64,000 bases of DNA, taken from the NCBI GenBank assembly GCA_015698045.1, contig BLAL01000334.1:248001-312000 (forward strand), read 5' to 3'. Every line of letters begins with the position of its first letter. Position 1 is the first letter of the stretch. The stretch is from Rhizophagus clarus (taxonomy: Eukaryota; Glomeromycota; Glomeromycetes; Glomerales; Glomeraceae). Below are positions 50,101 to 60,582 of the stretch, piece by piece. The position numbers and the translations under genes are program-made. The notes beneath the pieces were generated by a model. That model was given only the letters and a program-made list of their open reading frames with translations. It did no database searches and was not told the DNA's origin.

Positions 50101-50835
50101 AATATTATGCTTATAAATCCAACAAAATAAGGCAGCAGTAGTTAAATTTTGAAAATATGGAGCAAAATCACCATCATAAGATGGTAACTTATCTTTAGCC
50201 AATGCTTCATCAACGAATAGCTTTTCTTCTGAGATATCAGAATCATGTCTTTCTTCATTATCTGACGACATTGTTTCATATTCTTCATCACTTTCTAAGG
50301 ACATTATATAATCGCTTTCTGTTTCATTCTCTGATGATGTTGAAATCATGTTGGTATCACCTTCTTCATTATTGCTTCGTTGTTCTAAATCATCATCATT
50401 ATCGTTTCGTTGTTCTAAATGATCATTATCGCTTCGTTGTTCTAAATGATCATCATTGCTTCGTTGTTCTAAATCATCACCATTATCGCTTCGCTGTTCT
50501 ATATGATCATCATCGCTTCGTTGTTCTAAATCATCACCATTATCGCTTCGCTGTTCTATATGATCATCATCGCTTCGTTGTTCTAAATCATCACCATTAT
50601 CGCTTCGCTGTTCTATATGATCATCATCGCTTCGTTGTTCTAAATCATCATCTCCGTCGCCATATTCATTATACTCTTCGCCGCTAATATTATCATCTTC
50701 AAAATCTTTTTGTACCATTTTTTCATTGTCATCATTATCCGATAATAAAAATCTGTTGGGCAACCTTCTAAAATTATTACGGATACGAAAAGGTAATGTA
50801 GCAATATTCGCTTTTCGAGGTTTATTTCGTAACAT
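47153..50835 (-). CDS. CACTA/Plavaka-like transposase, five exons, apparently intact
   Basis: The exons 49740-50835, 48661-49651, 48199-48580, 47759-48116 and 47153-47694 all have GT..AG borders and join in frame to 1122 codons with no stop. The N-terminus is basic, then acidic with three perfect 19-residue repeats (LEQRSDDDHIEQRSDNGDD) and degenerate ones (about residues 60-155). The middle has the tnp2-type region: YKLFLDIYYDDFGTFRN, LGGVYVQFGNMPARQRKL, then CGVLRHNANKGCRTC, a likely zinc site. The C-terminus has a compact all-beta-looking segment (CYAIIKGIF, CPLFRIQ, VQKVHFVYD) common in fungal Plavaka/CMC transposases. The acidic residues of YYDDFG are candidates for the catalytic triad. 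I did not find matching terminal inverted repeats, so this is either an element with unseen ends or a domesticated gene. Shadow frames on the plus strand at 50202-50687 reflect the repeats. Confidence 0.8.
50455..50650. repeat. 57-bp perfect coding repeats in the transposase N-terminus
   Basis: At least three tandem perfect copies of a 57-bp unit (TATCGCTTCGCTGTTCTATA and TGATCATCATCGCTTCGTTG within each), flanked by degenerate ones. Perfect identity indicates very recent expansion, and length variation between strains is expected. Confidence 0.9.
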
Positions 50836-50949
50836 GGCTATGATAATAATTATAATAAGGAATAATAAAATGAGTAAATTTAAAAAATGTCCATGCGCGT
50901 TTGTGTATTTAATTCATTAACTGCTTTTATAATATTTTTAATTGGAAAT

Positions 50950-51790
50950 CATAGTATCACGACCGCAGCACATAAACGGAAATTTTGGGTTAACAAATTT
51001 CTCATTAACGGAAATTTTGGGCAATGATCTGGTTACATGTAAAGAAATTTGTATGAAATCGTGACCGCAGGACATAAACGGAAATTTATAAATGGAAATT
51101 TATATTGAAATTTCGAGAAAAAAAAATTGTCAATGGTTACATTAGTTCTTGGATCACAGTACATTAATGGAAATCTTGGGGAAAATGATCTAAAATTGAC
51201 GTGTTAACAACAGTTACATGCAAAGAAATTTTGTATGAATATCGTGCGTGACTGCAGAACATAAACGGAAATTTAGATTACTAATTTCTTAAATTTTGGG
51301 AAAATCGACATGCAAAGAAATTTTGTATGAATATTGTGACCGCGGGACATAAACGGAAATTTGAATTGATCGGAAATTTTCTTAATGGCTACATTGGTTC
51401 TTTACTTACAATGCATTAACGAAGTTTTGAGGCAATGATCTGAAGAGTTGACTTCTTTAACGGTTATATGTAAAGGAATTTATATGAATATTGTGACCGC
51501 AGGACATAAGCGGAAATTTAGATCATCGAATTTTGGGATAATTGATCGGAAAAAAAATTCGTTAATAGTTAGTTACATTAACTAATGAATTATATAATGA
51601 ACAACATCGTAACTATAGAAATTTGGGTTAACAAAGCTCTTGAATTTAGGATTGATGTTTTGACGATTACATGTAAAGAAATTTATATAGGCTGCTGGAC
51701 ATAACGGAAATTGGTTAACAAAGCTTTTCTGAAAAATTGACATTACATTTTAAGAATATCGTGATCGCAGCACATTTAGACAAGACAAAT
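50950..51790 (+). repeat. Opposed repeat array, left arm (CCGCAGGACATAAACGG)
   Basis: About seven imperfect copies of ATCGTGACCGCAGGACATAA then ACGGAAATTT, interleaved with GTTACATGTAAAGAAATTT. Orientation is opposite to the array at 52590-54760, and the outermost copies of both arms read CCGCAGCACATAAA, so the two arms form the ends of one large inverted structure. Confidence 0.75.
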
Positions 51791-52083
51791 GATCAGAAAA
51801 AAATTGTTAGCAATTCGTGTTCCAGTTTATATGAAATTTTGATTTTTATGATTTTAAATTATTACAATCAATTATTATGATAAAATCACTAGTTGTGAGC
51901 TTTACGGATATATACAATTATAAAATTACATAAGATTTATTTTTTTATTGAAATAAATTGAAAAGAAGGTGGATATAATATTAATGAGATATTAATTTCA
52001 TATAATGGCAATATCAATTCTAACAAATAATTTTAAAGTGTTAAATATTTCAAATTATCACAAAATATTAAAGAATCAAATGA

Positions 52084-52353
52084 TCATACTTTTTTCACCA
52101 TCCGAGCCCAGTCTCCCATGGTCTTCGCTCGGTTGTTACGAGACGGACGTTTCCGTTTCTTTTTAATGTTGGTCTGGAGAAGATCGTTCGATCGGGTTTG
52201 TTCTTTTATTAGATCGTCTAGCGAGATCAATATCATATTATCTATATATGAAAGAAACTATTTGAATATTATCATACGTTATTTAATGAATTAATATACC
52301 AGGTATTTTTTTTTTATACCTGTTTCTTCTCTACTAGGTTTGGGAGAGGACAT
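52084..52353 (-). CDS. Small two-exon basic protein between opposed arrays
   Basis: ATG at 52351-52353. Exon 1 is 52320-52353 and exon 2 is 52084-52241, giving 63 residues with the intron (GTATAA..TATAG, 78 nt) in phase 1. The product starts MSSPKPSREET, continues LISLDDLIKEQTRSNDLLQ and ends with a strongly basic segment, KKKRKRPSRNNRAK, then WARMVKKV. The basic stretch resembles a nuclear-localisation or nucleic-acid-binding patch. Base composition is less AT-rich than its surroundings, which supports coding. It is the only coding candidate inside the inverted structure 50950-54760. No family recognised. Too small to be certain without transcript data. Confidence 0.5.
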
Positions 52354-52589
52354 TTTCTTTCTATCTTTTTTTTATTAGAAATCTAAAAACTCTGATCTGA
52401 GATGTGGTATTTTTATATGTAACTGATAAGATATGGACAGTCAAACTTTAAAAAAAATATCAATTGAATTCTTTGGGAAAAAAGCACAAAGTAAATTTTT
52501 TTATAATATTACGACTGTGATATCATGACTGCACTATATAAAAGGAAATTTGGGTCAACAACTTGAAAAGTTTTTTTTAAAACTTCATT

Positions 52590-54760
52590 ACATAATTCCG
52601 AGATAGAGAACTAATGTAACAAATTCTGTCAATGCGCTGCAGATAAAAATCAATGTAACCATTAACAATTTTTTTTCCTGATCAATTATTGATCTAAATT
52701 TCCATTTATTTATCGCGACCACGATATTCATGTCAAATTTTTCAGATCATTACCCTAGATTCCACCAATGTGCTGCAGATAAAGATCTTTTGCAGATAAA
52801 GAATCAACAGAACTGTTGACAAAATTTTTTTCCGATCAATTTTTTGATCTAAATTTCTGTTCATGTCCTGCGATCACCTTACATGTAACCGCAATTTTTC
52901 CATTTCCCAAAATTTCATCAATTTACTTTACATTGCACTAATATTGCACTGTTAAATATTTAATATAATATTTTTTCTATTAAGATTAAAAGAATAGTTA
53001 ATAATTTATTATCAATCCTAATTATTAAAATAAATATATAATATATTAAACTTATGAAAAAATGTACTCTATTTAAGTATTAGGACAGCATAATATAGTA
53101 CGTACAGTATAATTCTTCAACCCTGATTATGTAACCATTAACAAATTTTTCTCCTGATCAATTATCCCGAAAATCCGTTTATGTCCTGCGATCACGATAT
53201 TCACGTCAAATTTTTCAGATTACCCCTGAATTCTATCAATGCGCTGCAGATAAAAAATCAATGTAATCATTAACAATTTTTTTCCGGTCAATTATTGATC
53301 TAAATTTCTATTTATTTATTGCGACCACGATATTCATGCCAAATTTTTCAGATCATTACCCTAGATTCCACAAATGTGCTGCAGATAAAGATCTTTTGCA
53401 GATAAAGAATCAACAGAACTGTTGACAAAATTTTTTTCTGATCAATTTGTTGATCTAAATTTCTGTTCATGTCCTGCGATCACCTTACATGTAACCGCAA
53501 TTTTTCCATTTCCCAAAATTTCATCAATTTACTGTATACATTGCACTAATATTGTACTGTTAAATATTTAATATAATATTTTTTCTATTAAGATTAAAAG
53601 AATAGTTAATAATTTATTATCAATCCTAATTATTAAAATAAATATATAATATATTAAACATATGAAAAAATGTACTCTATTTAAGTATTAGGACAGCATA
53701 GTAATATAGTACGTACAGTATAATTCTTCAACCCTGATTATGTAAACATTAACAAATTTTTTCTCCTGATCAATTATCCCGAAAATCCGTTTATGTCTTG
53801 CGATCACGATATTCATGTCAAATTTTTCAGATTACCCCTGAATTCTATCAATGCGCTGCAGATAAAAAATCAATGTAACCATTAATAATTTTTTCCGATC
53901 AATTATTGATCTAAATTTCTATTTATTTATTGCGACCACGATATTCATGTCAAATTTTTCAGATCATTACCCTAGATTCCACCAATGTGCTGCAAATAAA
54001 GATCTTTTGCAGATAAAGAATCAACAGAACTGTTGACAAAATTTTTCCGACCAATTTTTTGATCTAAATTTCTATTTATGTCCTGCGATCACCTTACATG
54101 TAACCGCAATTTTTCCATTGCCCAAAATTTCATCAATGTACTGTAAACATTGCATTAATATTGCACTGTTAAATATTTAATATAATATTTTTTCTATTTA
54201 GATTAGATTAAAAGAACAATCCTAATTATTAAAATAAATATATAATATATTAAACATATGAAAAAAATGTACTCTATTTAAGTATTAGGACAGCATAATA
54301 TAGTACGTACAGTATAATTCTTCAACCCTGATTATGTAACCATTAACAAATTTTTTCTCCTGATCAATTATCCCGAAAATCCGTTTATGTCCTGCGATCA
54401 CGATATTCATATAAAGTTTCTTTACTTGTAACCGTTAATATTGCTCGAAATTACCATTAATGTTCTGTGGACAAAGAGCTAATATACCCATTAAGGATTT
54501 TCCCGATCAATTATTCCAATAATTTGAAAATTTTGTTGGCCAAATTTCCGTTTATGTCCTACAGTTACGATACTCATATATAATTTCTTTACATGTAACC
54601 GTTAAGACGTCAAATTTTCCCAAAATTTTCGTCATAAAGAATCGATGTAACCATTAACAAATTCTTCCGATCAACTATCCAAGATTTAATGTAACCATGA
54701 ACGTTTTTTTCGAGAATGCTAACCCAATTTCCTTTTATGTGCTGCGGTCACGATGTAATT
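52590..54760 (-). repeat. Opposed repeat array, right arm, with ~600-bp higher-order repeats
   Basis: Read on the plus strand, the motif AATTTCCGTTTATGTCCTGC, then GATCACGATATTCATG, recurs roughly a dozen times. A higher-order unit of about 600 bp (landmark CAACCCTGATTATGTAA at 53120, 53731 and 54325) is tandemly repeated about three times with little divergence. GTGCTGCAGATAAAGATC and CAGTATAATTCTTCAACCC mark each unit. No genes. Confidence 0.8.
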
Positions 54761-54913
54761 TTTTCTTAATATTAGGAGAAATCTCTATAAATAAATAAAG
54801 ATGATGCTGTATTCGTTTCGTCAGGAATCACCTATTTCTTTACGTGACGAATCACCTATTTCTTTACGTTGCTACTAGCACAATACCGATAAGTACCATC
54901 TTGTTTGTTTATC

Positions 54914-56484
54914 ATGACTAAACGCAGAGGAGTAACAGAAAAAGGTAATAATATTATATTTTTGATTTAAAATTTATATAGTAATTGCGCCTAATACTAT
55001 TATAATGATACCTAAAAGACAAGGCAACAAAAGCTGCAAAGACTACAAAAACTATTCGTACATATGTTGCCAACTCTTCACGTGATTATAATAAGGAAAG
55101 AGATGAAAGGAGAGAGGAAGGAAGTGAACATGAACAAGATAATTTACATGGACAAGATGTAGATATTGGAGAAGGTAATAATAGACAAGATGATGATATT
55201 GAAAGAATTATTTTGGGTAAATACGTTATAATAATTGTTTTATTATTCAATTGAAATGATATTTCTGCGAATTTATTTAAAACTAAATTTACTTCGTTAT
55301 AATGAAGATATGCTTCCAGAGCAAGAAGAAAGAAATATTGAAAAAGAAAGAAGAGAAAATGAGAAGAAAGAGATGGAGAGGAGAGATAAAGAGAGAAGAG
55401 AGAAAGAAAGAAGAGAGAAAGAGAGAAGAGAGAAAGAGAGAAGAGAGAAAGAGAGAAGAGAGAGGGATAGGAGAGAGAAAGATAAAGAACAAGAAGAAAA
55501 TGAAAATGATGAAAGCGGTAAAAACATAAAATCTGAACATAATTAATGAATATAATTTTATTCTCATTTAATATTACTTCTAGAGAGTGAAGAAGAAATT
55601 CCGGTTCAATTTGGCGCAATGACCAATCAATTGCAAATTTGCAATTGGTTGGTCTTACATCCAAGTGTACTACATCTGGCAAACAAAATGCTTGATGCCT
55701 CGACGAAGCAGCCATCAACAAATTTGCCACTAACCACCTCGACTTCGTCACCATCTGACAACGTAAAATCCATTTCTTATTTTGGTTGTTACATTCTTAC
55801 CAATTAAGAACAATCGTTATTACACAGAATTACTGATGTATTATGTATTATTGATATTATTACTGTTTAGGATAATTATCGTCTTATTGACGAAGAAATG
55901 AAATGCCTTTTTTTGCGAACTAGAAATCCGCCCGATCATGCGTTTGATAAAATAACACAAAAAATTTTTGGGCATGATGCTTATCAAAGCGTGGCGAAGT
56001 CAATTAACGAACGATATCGTAAATCATTTTCCGACTATCGATATCAATTGAAAAATGTACTTTCAACATTAGTAAAAGAATTTCGACAAATTGTAGAAAG
56101 GTGATCGATACGTTCATATCGTTATGTTGTTGTTTTATTACAATGATTTAATGATTTAAATTTTTTTTCTATTAAAGTGGATATACGGAAAGTTCAGATC
56201 CTACCGACGAGGAAGTAAACAATTTCATATCACGTGAGGTGGTTTTAAAGAGAATCTTAAGCCGATACGTTTCAGCCATCGATTTTACAAAATTATCGGA
56301 AACTTCACTAGATAAATTAATAGAATTCTCCAGAAAATGCTTCAAAATAGTCTGGGTTGAAACTGAAAGCGCAAATATCAAAGAAAAGGTTAAGGAGTTA
56401 GATGTTATTACAGAAGATCTAGAAATTCCTTCCCGTAGCGGAAGAAACATTGCTAGCTCTTTAAAACTCCATCTTTTTTCATAA
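54914..56484 (+). CDS. Six-exon charged coiled-coil protein with LFLRTR module
   Basis: Exons 54914-54944, 55019-55216, 55308-55517, 55584-55762, 55871-56100 and 56178-56484 all have GT..AG introns and consistent phases, giving 384 residues. The N-terminus MTKRRGVTEKD is basic. Residues about 77-147 are an ERREK/ERRE repeat predicted to be a long charged helix. Then comes a Ser/Thr-rich linker, and from residue 207 a module beginning DNYRLIDEEMKCLFLRTRN with RYRKSFSDYRYQL downstream. The C-terminus (KRILSRYVSAIDF onwards) looks helical. The same LFLRTR module occurs in the gene at 60583-62416, otherwise unlike it. Function unknown. The long minus-strand frame at 55086-55754 is a mirror of the purine-rich coil. 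Confidence 0.75.
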
Positions 56485-56761
56485 ATACAGTACATATCAC
56501 ATAAAAGACCGTGATAACATTGATATGTTTTTTATTCCTTTATGATAATAAAGATTACAATATATCATAGCGCCACCACTCTGCTAATAATTCATGTGAC
56601 CTGATTTCGCGTTGTACGTAGATTTTATTGATTTTTATTGTGCCGCGTTAACCATCTCTTTTTCTTCCCAACTTGTTTACCATTTTTCGAAGCGAAATAT
56701 AAAACCACATAGACTATAATAAATATTTTTATTTAATATTTTATTTAGTTAAATAACTAGT

Positions 56762-57107
56762 ATAGCGTTTTAATCTTAGATAATGTATCTATACATAAAA
56801 GTCAGCGTTTGCGGAATATTTGTGAGGAGAAAGGAATACGACTTGAGTTTTTGCCATCTTATTCTCCCGATTATAATCCCGTAAGAATTTAATCTTCCAT
56901 TATTTAAAAATTTATTGCTTACAGATCGAGCAAGCATTTTTTTATATTAAAAATTTTTTACGACAACATCGTGATTGGGTAGAATCTGTAGAAAATCCAG
57001 TAGACGCGTTAAATTTCAGTTGTATGACAATTGGCAAAAATTTTGCTAAGGCGTGCTTTGAACATCTGGATATTTATAAATTAAAATTAAATGTCAAAAT
57101 TATTTGA
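56762..57107 (+). pseudogene. DDE transposase C-terminal relic (IS630/Tc1-related)
   Basis: Reads SVLILDNVSIHKSQRLRNIC, then LEFLPSYSPDYNP, an intron 56881-56924 (GTAAGA..ACAG), then IEQAFFYIKNFLRQHRDW to a TGA at 57105-57107. LDN and IEQ carry the second and third DDE catalytic residues, as in DDE_3-type transposases. The upstream part with the first Asp and the DNA-binding domain is missing. No inverted repeats seen. The segment 56485-56760 holds no recognised feature. Confidence 0.8.
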
Positions 57108-57444
57108 ACTTCAAAATTTATTGCTGAATAAAAGGAATTTATTATACAAATTAATAATTTTACTGAACTAAAAGTTATTGATCAGCATTTTTATAGTAAA
57201 GAAACAAACAATCTTAACAGAAACCTTAGATTTTTAAACAGCCATCAAATTACTGACTTCCATATTGAACAATTTTTTTTTATATTTTCTGCAATATGAA
57301 TTTAACATTATCATCATATCAATTTGGCATTCAAGATAATATTCAAAAAATGTCTTAATAAATTTTATTTAGTGCCAGTGTGATTGATAAAATGCATTAT
57401 TATTTATTATTATTATAAAAAAATATCAAAACAAAAAAAGAACA

Positions 57445-57582
57445 CGCCACCAGGCGAACCAGAAACCTTTACGCCACAAGGCGAACCAGAAAAAAAACTC
57501 GTCACCAGACGAACCAGGAAAAAAACCCGCCACCAGGCGGACCAAACAAACTACATAGAATAAAAAATTCGCCACCAAGGCG
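57445..57582 (-). repeat. Five tandem covarying hairpins 3' of the zinc-knuckle gene
   Basis: Stem-loops at 57445-57456 (CGCCACCAGGCG), 57472-57483 (CGCCACAAGGCG), 57500-57511 (CGTCACCAGACG), 57528-57539 (CGCCACCAGGCG, stem extended to CCGCC/GGCGG) and 57570-57582 (CGCCACCAAGGCG), separated by GAACCAGAAA-type spacers. The third copy changes both stem strands (CGCC/GGCG to CGTC/GACG), preserving pairing. They lie 26-165 bp beyond the stop codon of the minus-strand gene, so they would be transcribed in its 3' untranslated region, where they might aid termination, processing or RNA binding. Confidence 0.75.
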
Positions 57583-57607
57583 ACCAGAAATGAATTAAAA
57601 AAAAAAC

Positions 57608-58457
57608 CTATTCCTCAATTCTTCCAAAAAATTTGATTAAATCGGCCGGCTTTAAAAAATTCTTTTTAAATGGAATAGGTACCTTTTCACCTTTTCGTAA
57701 ATGGCAATCTTTTGACTCGTGCGGACTGACCCAACACCTGCAGCATCTTCCCCGGTAATTTTGCTGAATATTCGGGCAGGTATTAAAACCATGCCCGTAA
57801 TATTCACATAAGTAACACGGATCTTTATATGAGCCGATAGGCGCAATCCAATTTGTCCTGCTAGATAAAGCGACCCCCTCCGACGTGCATATAAAATTTA
57901 AATTTGAACCGGGAGCCGGGTTCGAAGAAATTGGCGGGTTCGAGGAAATTGGGGAGATCGAGGAAATTGGTGAGATCGACGAAATTAAAGTCGTTAAGGG
58001 AGTTATTGATGATGAGGTTACTGAAGAGTCTAAGGGTAGCGAAGAGCTTAAAGATGAAATTGAATCTGACAAGGATCCGTATGTTGAGACCGGAGGAGAA
58101 GGAGAGGCAATAGCAGAGACATTAAGAGGAGAAGTAGAGACAATAGGAGGAGAGATAGTAGATGAAGCAGAAGTAAGTCGTTCTTATATTGTTAGTCAGT
58201 ATCAAAACATACAGTATCAGTAACCTGATAGAGCCATATACAGCATCAATGCACCCAAAAAAACATAGTGTTAACTTACCTTGGAGTATTGTAATTAACA
58301 TTTGAATTGTACTAGAATTATTCTTTATTGTTATAGAATGATTAACAGATATACTTAATATATCTTTAATCGCGTTCGGGTTATCAATTATATAAAAATC
58401 ATCGCTAACTTCATTATTATTGTCGATAATAGTAGTGTTATCAATGTTATCGGGCAT
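57608..58457 (-). CDS. Double zinc-knuckle protein, two exons
   Basis: Exon 1 is 58280-58457 (ATG at 58455-58457) and exon 2 is 57608-58182. The 97-nt intron (GTAAGT..ATAAG) is in phase 1 and the total is 250 residues. Exon 1 is acidic (PDNIDNTTIIDNNNEVSDD). Residues about 62-150 are Ser/Pro/Ile-rich with ISSISPISS repeats. Two CCHC knuckles follow: C-x2-C-x4-H-x4-C at about 182-195 (CYLCEYYGHGFNTC) and 206-219 (CCRCWVSPHESKDC). CCHC knuckles bind single-stranded RNA or DNA and occur in retrotransposon Gag and in cellular RNA-binding proteins. No protease or capsid motif is visible. The tail FFGRIEE ends at TAG 57608-57610. The 5' flank has two copies of a TTTGATAAAAC...GTAGGAGGAGAAAA unit (58495-58600). 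Intact. Confidence 0.75.
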
Positions 58458-59605
58458 ATTAAAATTAAGACACGTTATTTTAAAAAGGAAGAGTATGAAC
58501 TTTTTTTTTGATAAAACTTAAAGGTAGGAGGAGAAAATTCTTTTTTTTTTTTTTGATAAAACGAAGTTCTTTCGGGTAGGAGGAGAAAATTTTTTTTTTT
58601 AATCATATTTATTTAAAAAAAAAGGACGTGGGAATAAGATTTTTTCTAAAATTTTTATTTCTTTTTTTTTAAAAAAAAAAATAGGAACGTGAAAATAAGT
58701 TATTAAGGGAAATCGTTATAAAACTTTATTTTTCTTGAAAAATTAGGGGTATTTATATACAACTAGCGAAGTGTTGGGCCTATCCTAAATGGGAAACATC
58801 ATTCGAAAATCTCAGTACGGAATTGCTGGGCTTATTCTAAACAAGGCTTATCCTAGCACTGAGATGTTCCTGTTTAGTTGTCTAATTACGGATACCTTTT
58901 TATTTGAAAAGTTGTCGTCAATATTTGTTTAGTCACACACCATCAATTAAATTAATATACATTAGTAATCTGCGCCGGAAAGACAACTAAAAAATAAATT
59001 CTTTTATATCAATATACATTATACATGACTTGCCGACCAATTATTCTATTAAACACCCGGGAAAGCGCCAGTGGGAAATTTGCACAACCACAAACTATAG
59101 CTTTACACAAAGCGATGATTGATGGTGAAATAAATATAGCCATATAATAAGTAAATCAATGGCACAATAAAACACAGCCTTAGATAGAAATAAAAAAGCA
59201 TAATAATTAGAAAAAAAACAGAAAAAAAGATCTCTTTTTTGTAAGTACCAGCCAGTTTAATTAGTACAGTATAACCTGTTCTTCACGCCAAGTACAAACA
59301 ATTTATCCAAATGAGATTAAATGATAATCTCAGTGCAAAACTGTGATTTTTATTGGTCTACAGAATTTGGTAAAATATGCAATATGCACATGTGTAATTA
59401 GCTAATTAGGAATTTAAAGCAATGCTACGATCATTTGACCAGAAGTTTTATACAGTATATGCGCATAAGACCAGTTCAAGAATACCAAGTCATCGAAGGA
59501 AAGGGAAATGGATGCTTTCTTGGATAAGGCGCATAAGAAAAAGCATCAGTGATGAAATGAGAGAAGAGAAGCTTCAGCATGAATCATCTACTCAGATATT
59601 TCTAA
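58458..59605. other. Intergenic
   Basis: Contains the duplicated GGTAGGAGGAGAAAA unit (58495-58600) and the paired words GTTGGGCCTATCCTAA / GCTGGGCTTATTCTAA (58770-58850). No gene supported. The plus frame 59422-59721 runs antisense through the polymerase fragment below and is not a gene. Confidence 0.45.
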
Positions 59606-59690
59606 CTCGCAGAACCGTTGCCTCTTTCTTTTTAAGATGTTCCTTTTCCATACATGATTCCCATTCTTTGATTTCTACTTTGCTTCTTCC
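59606..59690 (-). pseudogene. Short second fragment of the family-B polymerase relic
   Basis: The minus strand reads KVEIKEWESCMEKEHLKKKE, matching the relic at 4390-4480 (IKE, stop, EICMEKEHPKKKE). Here the codon at 59661-59663 is TGG where the first copy has TAG, directly showing a G-to-A change in the first copy. Confidence 0.65.
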
Positions 59691-60159
59691 CCGGAGATCG
59701 GTTGAGACAGAACTGAAATAATCAATGTAGAGCGAGTTTGATAAAAATCAATTGTAGAACAAGGGCTAATACGTGAATTGTCTTCATCCATACCGCCTGA
59801 AGATACCGAAACTATCTTGTTTCTAACTTTGGCTTAGTTCAAATCACTCGCTATCCTAGGAATCATTCCTTTCAGTTCAGTGCTTTAAATAATCTCTTTT
59901 TCCTAAAGAATTTATTTTTCGTTCTCATTACTAACGTATTTTGTATTCGTGTTTATATTAAAGTAAGTTGCTCTCTGTTTATAGGAGAGGTTAATTATTA
60001 ATTATACGACTTAAGATGTTTGAGAAGGTTCAAGGAAAAGATAACTCGTAGTGTTATGATATCAATGCAAACAACTTTTTTTGCAGAAAAAGTTTTTTTT
60101 GGTAATAGGTATAACCACGATATAGAATTTTTAAAAAAAAGAAAAAAATTGAAAAAAAG

Positions 60160-60510
60160 ATTAATTTTTACTCGATAATCACAATGTCCGTCATTATATT
60201 AATCAAATTTTTTTCCTTAGAAAATCTATTGAGATCAATGGTAAAAAAGAAACTTATTTTCGAAATTAATCGTAACAATGTGAGAAAAATATTAATTTTA
60301 CTTGGCCATGATTTAATCACAATATCCATCATTATATTAATCATATTTTTTTTCCTTAAAAAAATCTGTATCATATGATGTAATAAGATCAATGGCAAAA
60401 AGAATTTTTTTTCTTTTCGTAATTAACCATATTAATCATAGATATAATTACGATGCAAGAAAAAGATTAATTTTTTTCGATCATGATGTGGTAAGATCAA
60501 CGCAAAAAAA
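60160..60510. repeat. Imperfect ~120-bp tandem repeats in the promoter region of the Pro/Gln gene
   Basis: Three units share CATGATGTGGTAAGATCAA-like ends and a middle with ATTATATTAATCA and TTTTTTTCCTTA. A matching unit precedes the duplicated start at 63844. Position suggests an upstream regulatory or transcription-start region, but no defined element was recognised. Confidence 0.55.
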
Positions 60511-60582
60511 AAGGGGATAAAAAAAATTTTTTTTTTTTTTTATTCAATTATTTCTTTTTTTTTATATTGAGATATCATTAAA

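Noticed and set aside
50202-50687. 161-codon plus-strand His/Val-rich frame
   Set aside because: Antisense shadow of the 57-bp acidic repeat in the transposase gene.
55086-55754. 222-codon minus-strand frame rich in Ser/Leu/Phe
   Set aside because: It is the mirror of the purine-rich ERRE coiled-coil exons of the plus-strand gene, whose introns and phases are consistent.
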